Counted from the stretch's first letter, positions 17,172-26,440 are shown. The stretch: DNA of 64,000 bases from an uncultured Flavobacteriaceae bacterium (GCA_947495135.1 CANLXN010000004.1:248001-312000); one strand, 5' to 3'. Translations and numbers: made by a program. Notes: generated by a model not told the origin, from the sequence alone.

Positions 17172-17921
17172 ATGAAAAAAGTAATTATAGTAGCGATCAC
17201 AGCAATGAGCATATTTGCTTGTAAAGAAAAAGCGAAAGAAGTAGCGGCAGAAACAGAAACGGTGATGGAAAAAATAGAAGAGGAAGCAACGAATCAAACT
17301 GGAGAATGGGAAGTGTTATTTGATGGGACTTCTTTAGATAGCTGGCGTGGATATGTAAGCGAAGGTATGTATCCAGAATGGACTATAGAAGACGGAGCCA
17401 TGGCGTTTTCTCCAGGAGCGCAAGGAGGTAAAAACATTATCACTAAAGATCAATACACCAATTTCGTACTTTCACTTGAATGGAAAATTTCTGAAGCAGG
17501 GAATAGTGGAATATTTTGGGGAGTTCATGAAAGTCCAGAATTTAAAGAAGCCTATGAAACAGGACCAGAGATTCAGGTGTTGGATAACGATAAGCATCCA
17601 GACGCCAAAAATGGAACAACCCACAGAGCAGGCGCCCTTTACGACCTTATTGCACCAAAAGAAGATTATACCAAACCGGTTGGAGAGTGGAACCTTTGTA
17701 TCCTTGAGGTAAATCACAAAACCAATTTGGGTAAGGTCTCTCTTAACGGAACCGAACTTTTTACCTTCCCAGTGCACGGGGAAGAATGGGATGCAATGGT
17801 TGCAGACTCCAAGTTTAAAGGTTGGAAAGGCTTCGGGAAATTTGAAACTGGACATATCGGTTTGCAAGATCATAGCGATCCTGTTTGGTATCGAAATATA
17901 AAAATCAAAAGGTTAGACTAA
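17172..17921 (+). CDS. DUF1080 lipoprotein (3-keto-disaccharide hydrolase family)
   Basis: A 249-residue protein with a lipoprotein signal (MKKVIIVAI to IFAC) and one DUF1080 domain. Typical landmarks are WEVLFDGTSLDSW, GNSGIFWGV, EIQVLDND, AGALYDL and the C-terminal GHIGLQDH. The fold is a concanavalin-like beta-sandwich; family members cleave 3-keto-glycosides. ATG 17172 is preferred over a TTG at 17136 because the signal peptide starts there. As last gene of the operon it would cleave, in the periplasm, the 3-keto-glycoside made by the GMC dehydrogenase. Confidence 0.9.
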   Translation: MKKVIIVAITAMSIFACKEKAKEVAAETETVMEKIEEEATNQTGEWEVLFDGTSLDSWRGYVSEGMYPEWTIEDGAMAFSPGAQGGKNIITKDQYTNFVLSLEWKISEAGNSGIFWGVHESPEFKEAYETGPEIQVLDNDKHPDAKNGTTHRAGALYDLIAPKEDYTKPVGEWNLCILEVNHKTNLGKVSLNGTELFTFPVHGEEWDAMVADSKFKGWKGFGKFETGHIGLQDHSDPVWYRNIKIKRLD

Positions 17922-17934
17922 TCGAAGCACTTTA

Positions 17935-18318
17935 ATGGTTTTGTCAGTTACTTCGGAAGAACATCTTTTGTATTCCTTAGGGTATTGCGTATTGATATTA
18001 ATTATATCCCTACTCTTTCGAAAATTTCCACCTAAAAAGATCAACTGGTATTATGGCTATAGAACCAAAAGGTCTATGGCGAATCCATCTACATGGAAGG
18101 CTGCAAATACCTATGCATTAAACAGGATGGTAAAGATTTGCCTTTACAGCTTTCTAATTCCAGCTTTTATGTACTTCATTAATCCAGCATACATCCTAAT
18201 TTCAACTGTTATTGTAAATACGCTGCTTATTTTATCTATTTTCTTTTTTACCGAACGATTTTTAGACAGAACCTATGATGAGAAAGGAAACAAAATTGAT
18301 ATGAATTCGGAATTATAA
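17935..18318 (+). CDS. SdpI family membrane protein
   Basis: A 127-residue membrane protein with three or four hydrophobic segments. The central NWYYGYRTKRSMANPSTWKAAN stretch is the SdpI/YfhL signature. SdpI of Bacillus is the immunity and signalling partner of the SDP toxin. A 127-residue protein with only the core domain in Flavobacteria has no known partner. It lies 13 bases after the DUF1080 gene, possibly by readthrough, and before yicC. Confidence 0.8.
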   Translation: MVLSVTSEEHLLYSLGYCVLILIISLLFRKFPPKKINWYYGYRTKRSMANPSTWKAANTYALNRMVKICLYSFLIPAFMYFINPAYILISTVIVNTLLILSIFFFTERFLDRTYDEKGNKIDMNSEL

Positions 18319-18349
18319 ATTCGGAATTATTCTAAGCTCCTAAATTCAT

Positions 18350-18357
18350 TACCTTTG
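18350..18357 (+). promoter_or_regulatory. Bacteroidota-type -7 box before yicC
   Basis: TACCTTTG matches the TAnnTTTG -7 element of the primary sigma factor of Bacteroidota and is 18 bases before the yicC ATG. No convincing -33 TTG box is seen at the usual distance. Confidence 0.45.
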
Positions 18358-18375
18358 CTATCATAATTTGACACT

Positions 18376-19233
18376 ATGATTCAATCAATGACCGGATACG
18401 GGAAGAATATCCTGCAATTACCTTCCAAAAAAATTACCGTTGAAATAAAATCACTAAACAGTAAAAACATGGATCTCAACGCGAGAGTTCCTGGTGCTTA
18501 CCGTGAGAAAGAATTACTTATTCGAAATCGTATTTCGAAATCCTTGGTTCGCGGAAAAGTAGATTTCAATTTGTTTATTGAAGTTACTGGAGAAGAAACT
18601 AATACTCAGATTAACGAAACTGTGGTGAGGCAGTATATGAAACAGCTTGAAAATGTAGCAGAAGGAGATCCTGTCGAATTACTTAAAATGGCAGTGAGAA
18701 TGCCAGACGCACTTAAGACAGAACGTGATGAGATCGATGAAACTGAATTCAGTAAGATCATCGAGGCAGTGGATGAAGCTTTAATTGCTATTAACAGTTA
18801 CAGGGCGGATGAGGGTAAAGCGTTGGAAAAGGATTTCGTTATGCGTGTTGAGAGCATCGATTCACTTTTGACCCAAGTAATTGCCATCGATCCAGAACGC
18901 ATTGATAATGTAAAAGAACGTCTCCGTAAAGCAGTATCAGATTTAAAAGAAAATGTAGACGAAAACAGGTTTGAACAAGAGTTGATCTACTACCTAGAAA
19001 AATACGATATCACTGAAGAAAAAGTACGTCTAAAAAATCATTTAGACTACTTCAAAGAAACACTTGCGAAAAACGATTCTAATGGTAAAAAATTAGGTTT
19101 CATTTCACAAGAAATTGGAAGAGAAATCAATACCATTGGAAGCAAAGCTAATTACGCTCCTATGCAACAACTGGTTGTGAACATGAAAGACGAGTTGGAA
19201 AAAATAAAAGAACAAGCCTTAAACGTACTCTAA
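18376..19233 (+). CDS. yicC: YicC family endoribonuclease
   Basis: A 285-residue protein starting with MIQSMTGYG, the hallmark of the YicC family, with the C-terminal DUF1732 region (LGFISQEIGREINTIGSKAN near 240-262). E. coli YicC is an endoribonuclease that takes part in small RNA turnover. The stop codon overlaps the gmk start by one base (TAATG). The yicC-gmk-nadD order is typical of Flavobacteria. Confidence 0.93.
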   Translation: MIQSMTGYGKNILQLPSKKITVEIKSLNSKNMDLNARVPGAYREKELLIRNRISKSLVRGKVDFNLFIEVTGEETNTQINETVVRQYMKQLENVAEGDPVELLKMAVRMPDALKTERDEIDETEFSKIIEAVDEALIAINSYRADEGKALEKDFVMRVESIDSLLTQVIAIDPERIDNVKERLRKAVSDLKENVDENRFEQELIYYLEKYDITEEKVRLKNHLDYFKETLAKNDSNGKKLGFISQEIGREINTIGSKANYAPMQQLVVNMKDELEKIKEQALNVL

Positions 19234-19856
19234 TGAAAGGAGGGAAATTAATCGTGTTTTCGGCTCCCTCCGGAAGTGGAAAAACGACCATTGTAAGACA
19301 TCTACTCAAACAAGAAAAGCTCAATCTTGAGTTTTCCATTTCTTGTACATCCAGAGAACCACGTGGAGACGAAAAGGATGGAGAAGATTACTACTTTATA
19401 AGTATCGACCAGTTCAAGAAGCACATGAAAAATGATGACTTCGTGGAATGGGAAGAAGTATACCGAGATAATTTCTATGGTACATTAAAGAGTGAGATCG
19501 AACGTATCTGGGCCATGGGTAAGAACGTTATTTTTGATATAGACGTGGTTGGCGGATTGAGAATAAAGAAAAAATTCCCCGAACGTACACTAGCAGTTTT
19601 TGTTCGGCCGCCAAGCGTGGAAGAATTAAAAATAAGACTGAAAAAACGTAAGACCGAAAGCGACGAAAAGATCAATATGAGAATCGCAAAGGCCTCCGTG
19701 GAGATGGCAACGGCGCCGCGATTCGATTATATTATTGAGAATGACCAATTGGAAAAAGCTTTGTTAGAGGCAGATCAATTAGTAGCAAATCATCTTTCCA
19801 AACCCGAATCTCATTTTGTGAATCTAAAAGATCTGGAACATAAAGAGGAAGAATAG
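19233..19856 (+). CDS. gmk: Guanylate kinase
   Basis: A 207-residue nucleotide kinase converting GMP to GDP with ATP. The P-loop SAPSGSGKTT is at residues about 10-19, followed by the GMP-binding SCTSREPRGDEKDGEDYYF segment and FDIDVVGG. Full length for the family. It overlaps yicC by one base and is directly followed by nadD. Confidence 0.97.
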   Translation: MKGGKLIVFSAPSGSGKTTIVRHLLKQEKLNLEFSISCTSREPRGDEKDGEDYYFISIDQFKKHMKNDDFVEWEEVYRDNFYGTLKSEIERIWAMGKNVIFDIDVVGGLRIKKKFPERTLAVFVRPPSVEELKIRLKKRKTESDEKINMRIAKASVEMATAPRFDYIIENDQLEKALLEADQLVANHLSKPESHFVNLKDLEHKEEE

Positions 19857-20483
19857 ATGAGCACTCCAAAGAAGATAGGACTTTACTTTGGCACCTTCAA
19901 TCCCATACATGTTGGTCATCTTACCATTGCTAATTATATGGTAGAATACAGTGATTTGGATGAAGTCTGGATGGTAGTTACACCGCATAATCCACATAAA
20001 AAGAAAAAAACATTACTTGACAATCATCATCGACTGGCAATGGTTCGCATTGCTTTGGAGGATTATTCAAAAATAAAGGCAAGTAATATAGAGTTTGATC
20101 TTCCTCAGCCCAATTATACAGTCAACACCTTGGCATATTTGGAAGAAAAATATCCAGATCAGCACTTTTGTCTCATCATGGGAGAGGATAATCTAAAAAG
20201 CTTTCACAGGTGGAAGAATTTCGACGTTATTCTAGATAGATATAGCATTTATGTTTATCCGAGAATTTCACCTCGTGTGTCTCCCGAAGCTTTAGCGGAG
20301 GCACAAGGAAAGAGAGAACATCAATTTGAAGGGCACCCAAAGATTACCAAGGTGGATGCCCCCATCATGGAACTCTCCTCTACTTTTATTCGGAAGGCCA
20401 TTAAAGAAAAAAAGAACATACGTCCCATGTTACCTCAAAATGTTTGGGAGTATTTGGATGAGATGAACTTTTACAAAGCCTAG
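19857..20483 (+). CDS. nadD: Nicotinate-nucleotide adenylyltransferase
   Basis: A 208-residue NadD that makes deamido-NAD from nicotinate mononucleotide and ATP. The nucleotidyltransferase motif GTFNPIHVGH occurs at about 13-22, TPHNPHK near 43-49, and the C-terminal SSTFIR motif near 178-183. Its ATG follows the gmk stop directly, so the two are cotranscribed. Confidence 0.96.
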   Translation: MSTPKKIGLYFGTFNPIHVGHLTIANYMVEYSDLDEVWMVVTPHNPHKKKKTLLDNHHRLAMVRIALEDYSKIKASNIEFDLPQPNYTVNTLAYLEEKYPDQHFCLIMGEDNLKSFHRWKNFDVILDRYSIYVYPRISPRVSPEALAEAQGKREHQFEGHPKITKVDAPIMELSSTFIRKAIKEKKNIRPMLPQNVWEYLDEMNFYKA

Positions 20484-20499
20484 CTTAAGCATTCAAAAA

Positions 20500-20537
20500 G
20501 AAACCGCCCAACTTACAAGAAGCAAGTGAGCGGTTTC
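20500..20537. terminator. Bidirectional terminator between nadD and the convergent lipoprotein gene
   Basis: Stem GAAACCGC/GCGGTTTC with a second short pairing (AACTT/AAGT) inside. On the minus strand it is followed by TTTCTTTTTG, so it suits the lipoprotein gene best; on the plus strand the T-run is weak. Confidence 0.65.
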
Positions 20538-20569
20538 AACTAAATAACCAACCAAAAGTTATCGATATT

Positions 20570-21487
20570 TTAAAATACGCTTATCTTTTTCATCGATTTC
20601 TCGATTTCCGTCTTCGACTTACGTAGTTTTCTTTTTTCATTTTTTAACTGAATAAATCCTCGTCCTTTGAATCTGTATAAAGTACCAGAGGCCTCGTGGA
20701 ACAATTCAATTGTGTTGTCGTTAATAACGTCCAATTCGAAGTATTCATTGCCTAGATAGTCATAATCTAGTGTTAAATATTTCAAGTAGTTATTGCCTGG
20801 AACATCGTCTATGTTATATATCCCCGTGTAATCCCACCAGATATCGTTAATATTGATTCCTGTTCCATCTTGCGAACTTTGGAAGTTTCCATCTCCTCCT
20901 CCCGGCAAGAACTGTACAAAGTTCTCGTTGTCGAATTCGTTTAGCTGTCCGAAATCACTTGTATAGGTTTTCTCCCAAGTAACATACTCCTGTAGAAAAT
21001 AGTGAATATTGTCAAAGAACAACATATCATAATCAAAATTACTTCTTTGGAAACCTACTAATACATATCTCAGGTTTCTAGATCTGTCGTACAATTCCAA
21101 TTTCTTATTATTCAATTGAGTTACTTCAAAATTGTTAAAACCGTCTAAATCGTGAGAAATTTCCAATACATCGGCATACGTATCGTAGTATCCAACATCA
21201 ATTCCATAACCATAACCTTCGTTTCCAATTCCAACCAAGTTATTATTTGCATAAACGGTCCCGTTTCTAAAAGAAAGTGTAAAGGCCATCTGCATAAATG
21301 GTATTTCCCCATTTGCATTAGACTGGTTGATATCTACGTACCATAGTTCATGAGACGCTAACACCTCAGCTAAGGTTACTGTTGGTATTGGGTCTGTATA
21401 ATCATCTTGAACGATTACTTCTGTATAACATGAAGTAAACATCGTGGCCAATACCGCAAATCCGAATAGTAGTTTGAATGTTCTCAT
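20570..21487 (-). CDS. Lipoprotein of unknown function, convergent to nadD
   Basis: A 305-residue exported lipoprotein; signal peptide to FTSC (Cys near residue 20). The body is rich in Asp, Asn, Tyr and aromatic residues and contains no enzyme motif. The C-terminal 30 residues are highly basic (KNEKRKLRKSKTEIEKSMKK). Homologues next to nadD in Flavobacteria are often labelled nicotinic acid mononucleotide adenylyltransferase; nothing here supports that, since the nucleotidyltransferase motif is absent. A TTTGGCACG motif with a T-rich tract lies 34 bases upstream of its start. Confidence 0.8.
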   Translation of the reverse strand: MRTFKLLFGFAVLATMFTSCYTEVIVQDDYTDPIPTVTLAEVLASHELWYVDINQSNANGEIPFMQMAFTLSFRNGTVYANNNLVGIGNEGYGYGIDVGYYDTYADVLEISHDLDGFNNFEVTQLNNKKLELYDRSRNLRYVLVGFQRSNFDYDMLFFDNIHYFLQEYVTWEKTYTSDFGQLNEFDNENFVQFLPGGGDGNFQSSQDGTGININDIWWDYTGIYNIDDVPGNNYLKYLTLDYDYLGNEYFELDVINDNTIELFHEASGTLYRFKGRGFIQLKNEKRKLRKSKTEIEKSMKKISVF

Positions 21488-21520
21488 AACTTTAATATTT
21501 AAAGGTTCGGTTTATATAAA

Positions 21521-21537
21521 ACGAAAAGCGTGCCAAA
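21521..21537 (-). promoter_or_regulatory. Sigma-54-like element before the lipoprotein gene
   Basis: Read on the minus strand, TTTGGCACGCTTTTCGT resembles the sigma-54 pattern TTGGCACG-N4-TTGC at its -24 part; the -12 part matches poorly and is one base off in spacing. It ends 34 bases upstream of the start codon. Offered as a candidate only. Confidence 0.3.
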
Positions 21538-21693
21538 TTTATAAATATTTGATAATCAATATATTAATTGATTATTAATCTATACCTATTTCAGATATTT
21601 CAAATCTCAACAAACAAGTTTACCTAATTTGGTGCTCGAAACTTGAGGCTTTAACGTCCGTATTTATTATTTTTACTAGTAAGTAAACTGACT

Positions 21694-22698
21694 ATGTCTA
21701 AAACACCTAAGATTGCCGTATTTGGAGGAGGAAGCTGGGCCACAGCGATTGTAAAAATGCTCTGCGAAAATTTGGACGAGGTAGGTTGGTATATGCGAAG
21801 TGTATACGCTATGGAGCACCTTAAACGAGAGCACCACAACCCAAGTTATCTAAGCTCGGTTGAGTTTAAACCATCCCAACTTAAATTGAGCAATGATATC
21901 AACGAAATGGTAACTTATGCAGACTATCTTATCTTTGTGATACCATCTGCTTTTATCTACTCAGAGCTTGAAAAAGTGACTACATCGTTGCAAGGAAAAG
22001 TGATCTTCTCTGCAATTAAAGGAATTGTTCCTGAATCAAGCCTAATAGTTGGAGACCATTTTTTTACGCATCACAAAATTCCTTTTAAAGATATTGGAGT
22101 AATAACAGGTCCTTGTCATGCCGAAGAGGTTGCACTGGAACGACTCTCTTATCTCACCATCGCCTCTGCAGATGAAGAAAAAGCACAGCTAATAGCAGAT
22201 AAGCTTTCGAGCGATTATATAAAATGTACCACCAGCGACGACGTGATTGGAACCGAATATGCAGCCATGCTTAAAAACATCTACGCACTAGCGGCGGGAA
22301 TAGCACATGGCTTAGGGTATGGTGATAATTTTCAAAGTGTTTTGATGAGTAACGCCATTCGTGAAATGAAGCGTTATGTAAAAAAAGTACATAAAATGAA
22401 GCGCGATATCAACGATTCGGCCTACCTAGGCGACCTTTTGGTGACGGGCTATTCCACTTTTAGCCGAAATAGAATGTTTGGAAATATGATTGGTAAAGGA
22501 TATACGGTTAAAAGTGCTCAAATGGAAATGAGTATGGTGGCAGAAGGTTACTACGCAACCAAGAGTGCCTTCGAACTCAATAATGCCAAAGGTGAAAAGA
22601 AAGCAAAAACACCTATTATTGATGCTGTATATCAAATTTTATACGAAAGCAAAGATCCCAAAAAGGTATTCAAAAAATTAACCGATAAATTAGACTAA
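21694..22698 (+). CDS. gpsA: Glycerol-3-phosphate dehydrogenase [NAD(P)+]
   Basis: A 334-residue enzyme making sn-glycerol 3-phosphate for phospholipid synthesis. The N-terminal Rossmann motif FGGGSWATA is at about 9-17, GPCHAEEVALE near 133 replaces the common GPSFA motif, the catalytic Lys lies in AAMLKNIYALAAGIA, and GDLLVTGYSTFSRNR near 248 is the signature of the C-terminal domain. Full length. The gene is monocistronic, with 200 bases upstream. Confidence 0.93.
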   Translation: MSKTPKIAVFGGGSWATAIVKMLCENLDEVGWYMRSVYAMEHLKREHHNPSYLSSVEFKPSQLKLSNDINEMVTYADYLIFVIPSAFIYSELEKVTTSLQGKVIFSAIKGIVPESSLIVGDHFFTHHKIPFKDIGVITGPCHAEEVALERLSYLTIASADEEKAQLIADKLSSDYIKCTTSDDVIGTEYAAMLKNIYALAAGIAHGLGYGDNFQSVLMSNAIREMKRYVKKVHKMKRDINDSAYLGDLLVTGYSTFSRNRMFGNMIGKGYTVKSAQMEMSMVAEGYYATKSAFELNNAKGEKKAKTPIIDAVYQILYESKDPKKVFKKLTDKLD

Positions 22699-22792
22699 GT
22701 CGCTTTTCTCCTTTTATTCTGAAATTTTCATACTGCCAAGTGTTTGTGTAATAATTTAATACGCTACTGTTTTAATAGTTCCACGTATCTCT

Positions 22793-22800
22793 TATCTTTG
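22793..22800 (+). promoter_or_regulatory. Bacteroidota-type -7 box before the large secreted protein gene
   Basis: TATCTTTG matches the TAnnTTTG consensus exactly and is 32 bases upstream of the ATG at 22833. The -33 region shows only T-rich sequence. Confidence 0.5.
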
Positions 22801-22832
22801 TCGCACCTTATAATTATTCAAAAAAAACTAGT

Positions 22833-25800
22833 ATGAAAAAAACTACTTTATCAATTTTATTGGTCATGATTGGATTGATGTGTCAGGCACAATCTGTATT
22901 CATCAATGAGATACATTATGACAATGCAGGAGGAGATGTTGGCGAATCTGTTGAGATCGCTGGACCTGCTGGAACCGATCTTTCAACCTATAGCATTGTT
23001 CTCTATAACGGAAGCAATGGAACCAGCTATAACACTGTAACGCTGTCTGGATCTATTGACGACGAAGGAAGTGGATTTGGAGCTATCGCACAGCCTATCT
23101 CGGGCATGCAAAACGGGGCTCCAGACGGAATTGCGCTATTAGACGGTGGAGCTGTGGTTCAGTTTCTTAGCTACGAAGGAAGTTTTACTGCAACCAATGG
23201 TCCGGCTAACGGACAAACATCTATAGATATCGGAGTAAATGAAACAAGCGGGACTCCAGTAGGAGAATCTCTTCAACTTACGGGAACAGGAACCCTATAT
23301 ACCGACTTTGTCTGGAATGCTCCAGCAGCAGAATCACCTGGGGTTATTAATGTAGGTCAAACATTTAGTGGAGGTGGAGTTGGAAGTCCGCCTGTAATTG
23401 CTTGCCCTGCTGATGCTAGTGCTAACGTAATTAGTGGAACATGTGGAGCGATTGTTACCTTTGCCGATGCAGTTGCTACGGATCCCGATGGAGACTTAGA
23501 TACCGTTACGCAAACTGGAGGCTTAACAAGCGGAAGTACCTTTCCGGTAGGAATTTCAACAATTCAGTTTACTGCGACCGATCTTGAAGGAAATACTGCT
23601 AGCTGTACCTTTACAATTACTGTTATTGACAACGAGGCGCCGGTCGCTGTCTGCCAAAATCTTACAGCCGAATTAGATCCTGTTTCAGGAACCGTTACTA
23701 TCGATCCAGCAAGCATTGATAATGGATCTACAGACAATTGTGGAATCGCTTCTTTCAGTTTAGACATAACTACATTCGATTGTAGTAACGTTGGGGTTAA
23801 TACAATTACTTTTACCGTTACGGATGACTCCGGAAATATTGACACTTGTACTACCGAAATTACAATTGAAGACAACACTGCTCCGGAAATTGTATGTATA
23901 GGCGAAACTTCCACAGGAACTCCTGTTTTCATCAATGAAATTCACTATGATAATAGTGGTGGGGATGTAGACGAAGCAATTGAAATAGCCGGGCCTGCGG
24001 GGACAGATTTAAGCACATACACTATTACCCTATATAACGGAAACGGCGGAACAGAATACAACGAAATTCCTTTAACTGGTTCTATTGATGATGAAGGTGC
24101 CGGTTTTGGTGCCGTTAATTTCCTAATCTCAGGAATCCAGAATGGAGCTCCAGACGGAATTGCACTTTCCGAAAGTGGAAATGTAATTCAATTTTTAAGC
24201 TACGAAGGAAGTTTCACAGCAGCAGATGGAATTGCCTCTGGCTTAACGTCTACAGACATAGGTGTTTCTGAAAGCTCGGCTACTGCAATTGGAGAATCTA
24301 TGCAATTAACAGGAACAGGAATGTTCTACGAAAACTTTACTTGGACAGCGCCGTTGGCTAATACATACGGAGACGTTAACACCGGACAAACATTTATAAT
24401 GCAAACGGTAACTCCATTGGAAGTAGTACTAGATGCAAACGGAATGGCATCTATTGACCCGAGCGATTTAATTCAAAGTGTTAACGAAGCCTGCGGATTT
24501 ACAGTAACTACTGGTGTGGCAACATCTACAGATATCTTGGTAAACGGTAGTTTCGAAACAGGAGACCTTAGTGGTTGGACTGCCATCGATAACCCTTCGC
24601 CATTCCTACCATGGGGAGCATATCCTGATAACTCAGGAAATGGATTCTTTGACCCTGCTCTTCCAACAGATGGAGCATTGTTAGCCGGAAACGGATTCGA
24701 TGGAGATATTGGAGAGGCAATTCTTTATCAAGATGTAACTATTCCTGCGGGCCTAACTGCCACACTAAGTTGGGATGAAAACTTAGATTACAACCTTTTG
24801 GATTTCTGTAATGGTTGCTCAAATAGAATCTATGAAGTACAAGTACGTGATTTATCTGATAATGTATTGGAAGTTCTAACTGGAGTTACCGCAACAGCAG
24901 GAGTTTTGGAAAATGACAACGCATGGGTAAGCCAGACAGCAGATCTTTCTGCTTATGCAGGACAGGATATTAGAATCGCTTACTGGCAAAACATCCCTGA
25001 ACTTGCAACTGGACCAGCTAAATTTGCATTAGACAATGTAGCATTGATGGTGGATGGGACGGTTCAAGAAAATACCGTAAACCTTGATTGCTCTAATATT
25101 GGTGAGAATCAAATTGAAATTACAGTTACAGATAATAGCGGAAACACAGCAACTTGTCTTGCAAGTGTAACTGTAACAGACGAAACTGCTCCAGTACTTG
25201 TTTGTGCGGATGCAACCATCGAATTAGGTGAAGATGGAACTGCTGTTGTAGATCCTGAAGCTTTACTAGCGCAAATGCCTGGTACTTTTGAAGTGATCAC
25301 TATTAGTAGTGACAACCAATCGGGTGCTGTTGGTAATACCGACTTCACAGTTGCTGTTACTGCAGATGAAACTGTTTCTTTCGACTGGGATTATTCTACA
25401 GACGACGGAGCTGCTTTCGACGGTTTTGGATACCTATTAAACGGAGTGTTCACAGAGCTTACAGACCAAGCTGGGGCAAACAATCAAACTGGTAATACAT
25501 CTGTTACTTTGGTAACTGGTGATGTATTCGGTTTCCGTTCTGCTTCTGTAGACGGACTATTTGGAGCTTCTACTACGGTAATTAGCAACTTCATGCCAGG
25601 TTTCACAGGTCAGTTTGAGCCTGCTAACTGGACATTAGATTTAGACAACTCAGATGGTGATGCGTTCTTCGCGGAGATTCCTGGAGGTCCGTTATCTTTT
25701 GATGCTTGTGGTATCACTGTATTAGCTGTAGATGTTACAGAAGTAACTTGTGCAGACATAGGAACACCGATCACGGTAACTGTATTCGCTAGTGATGCTA

Positions 25801-26372
25801 GTGGAAACATTGCTGCTTGTACTGCTACAGTAACTGTAGTAGATGCATTAGGTCCAGTAATTGCTTGTCCTGCAGATCAAACTGTAGATCCAGGTGAAGG
25901 TAACTTGTTCTACGAAGTGCCAGATTACTTCGCAACAGGTGAGGCTACTGTAACCGATAACTGTACAGATCCTGTGACAATTACTTCACAAGATCCAGCA
26001 GTAGGTGAGTTAATCTCTGACGGAGTTTATACAGTGACTTTAACTGCAGAAGACGAGTACGGAAACACTAGTGAGTGTTCGTTCGAATTAACTGTTGAAA
26101 GTATCTTAGGATTAGACGATAACAAACTTGATAGTGCTATCGCTATGTATCCTAACCCTACGCAGTCTAACGTAACTATCTCTAATAGCTCTAATATCGC
26201 TTTAGATAAAGCAGCTATCTACGATACTAACGGAAGATTGATCAGTACAACCGATCTAAGTGAAATGCAACAAGAGAAGACCATTGATGTGTCTAATCTA
26301 GCTACGGGAGTGTACATGGTACAAATCCAAGGTGAAAATGCGATCACGGTTAAGAGACTTATTAAAGAATAA
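22833..26372 (+). CDS. Large T9SS-secreted protein with duplicated LTD-like domains and HYR repeats
   Basis: An 1179-residue exported protein. Signal peptide at 1-20 (ends CQAQ). Two similar blocks of about 160 residues begin with VFINEIHYDN at 22 and 365 and resemble the lamin-tail-like domains of secreted nucleases and adhesins. Each is followed by HYR-type repeats with paired cysteines (VTVIDNEAPV, VTVTDETAPV and similar). Middle residues about 570-750 look like a carbohydrate-binding beta-sandwich (NGSFETGDLSGW). The C-terminal 75 residues, from AMYPNPT to TVKRLIKE, are a type A T9SS sorting domain. It should be attached to or released from the cell surface. No catalytic motif is seen. 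Confidence 0.85.
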   Translation: MKKTTLSILLVMIGLMCQAQSVFINEIHYDNAGGDVGESVEIAGPAGTDLSTYSIVLYNGSNGTSYNTVTLSGSIDDEGSGFGAIAQPISGMQNGAPDGIALLDGGAVVQFLSYEGSFTATNGPANGQTSIDIGVNETSGTPVGESLQLTGTGTLYTDFVWNAPAAESPGVINVGQTFSGGGVGSPPVIACPADASANVISGTCGAIVTFADAVATDPDGDLDTVTQTGGLTSGSTFPVGISTIQFTATDLEGNTASCTFTITVIDNEAPVAVCQNLTAELDPVSGTVTIDPASIDNGSTDNCGIASFSLDITTFDCSNVGVNTITFTVTDDSGNIDTCTTEITIEDNTAPEIVCIGETSTGTPVFINEIHYDNSGGDVDEAIEIAGPAGTDLSTYTITLYNGNGGTEYNEIPLTGSIDDEGAGFGAVNFLISGIQNGAPDGIALSESGNVIQFLSYEGSFTAADGIASGLTSTDIGVSESSATAIGESMQLTGTGMFYENFTWTAPLANTYGDVNTGQTFIMQTVTPLEVVLDANGMASIDPSDLIQSVNEACGFTVTTGVATSTDILVNGSFETGDLSGWTAIDNPSPFLPWGAYPDNSGNGFFDPALPTDGALLAGNGFDGDIGEAILYQDVTIPAGLTATLSWDENLDYNLLDFCNGCSNRIYEVQVRDLSDNVLEVLTGVTATAGVLENDNAWVSQTADLSAYAGQDIRIAYWQNIPELATGPAKFALDNVALMVDGTVQENTVNLDCSNIGENQIEITVTDNSGNTATCLASVTVTDETAPVLVCADATIELGEDGTAVVDPEALLAQMPGTFEVITISSDNQSGAVGNTDFTVAVTADETVSFDWDYSTDDGAAFDGFGYLLNGVFTELTDQAGANNQTGNTSVTLVTGDVFGFRSASVDGLFGASTTVISNFMPGFTGQFEPANWTLDLDNSDGDAFFAEIPGGPLSFDACGITVLAVDVTEVTCADIGTPITVTVFASDASGNIAACTATVTVVDALGPVIACPADQTVDPGEGNLFYEVPDYFATGEATVTDNCTDPVTITSQDPAVGELISDGVYTVTLTAEDEYGNTSECSFELTVESILGLDDNKLDSAIAMYPNPTQSNVTISNSSNIALDKAAIYDTNGRLISTTDLSEMQQEKTIDVSNLATGVYMVQIQGENAITVKRLIKE
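22896..23375 (+). repeat. First LTD-like repeat unit (within the T9SS protein)
   Basis: Codes for the block starting FINEIHYDNAGGDVGESVEIAGP; it recurs as the unit at 23925-24400 with most residues conserved (FINEIHYDN, GPAGTDLSTY, NGAPDGIAL, FLSYEGSFTA, GESLQLTGTG versus GESMQLTGTG). An internal domain duplication. Confidence 0.8.
23925..24400 (+). repeat. Second LTD-like repeat unit (within the T9SS protein)
   Basis: Second copy of the domain at 22896-23375. Identical key strings at matching positions, but the DNA has diverged at many third positions, so the duplication is not recent. Confidence 0.8.
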
Positions 26373-26391
26373 TTCTTTCAATTATAATAAG

Positions 26392-26423
26392 AAAGCCGCT
26401 TCCAAATGGAAGCGGCTTTTTTT
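26392..26423. terminator. Strong bidirectional terminator
   Basis: Perfect 12-base stem AAAGCCGCTTCC/GGAAGCGGCTTT with an AAAT loop and a run of Ts. It lies between the convergent T9SS protein gene and the 131-residue protein gene and suits both. Confidence 0.92.
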
Positions 26424-26440
26424 ATGTCTTTGGAAATAGA

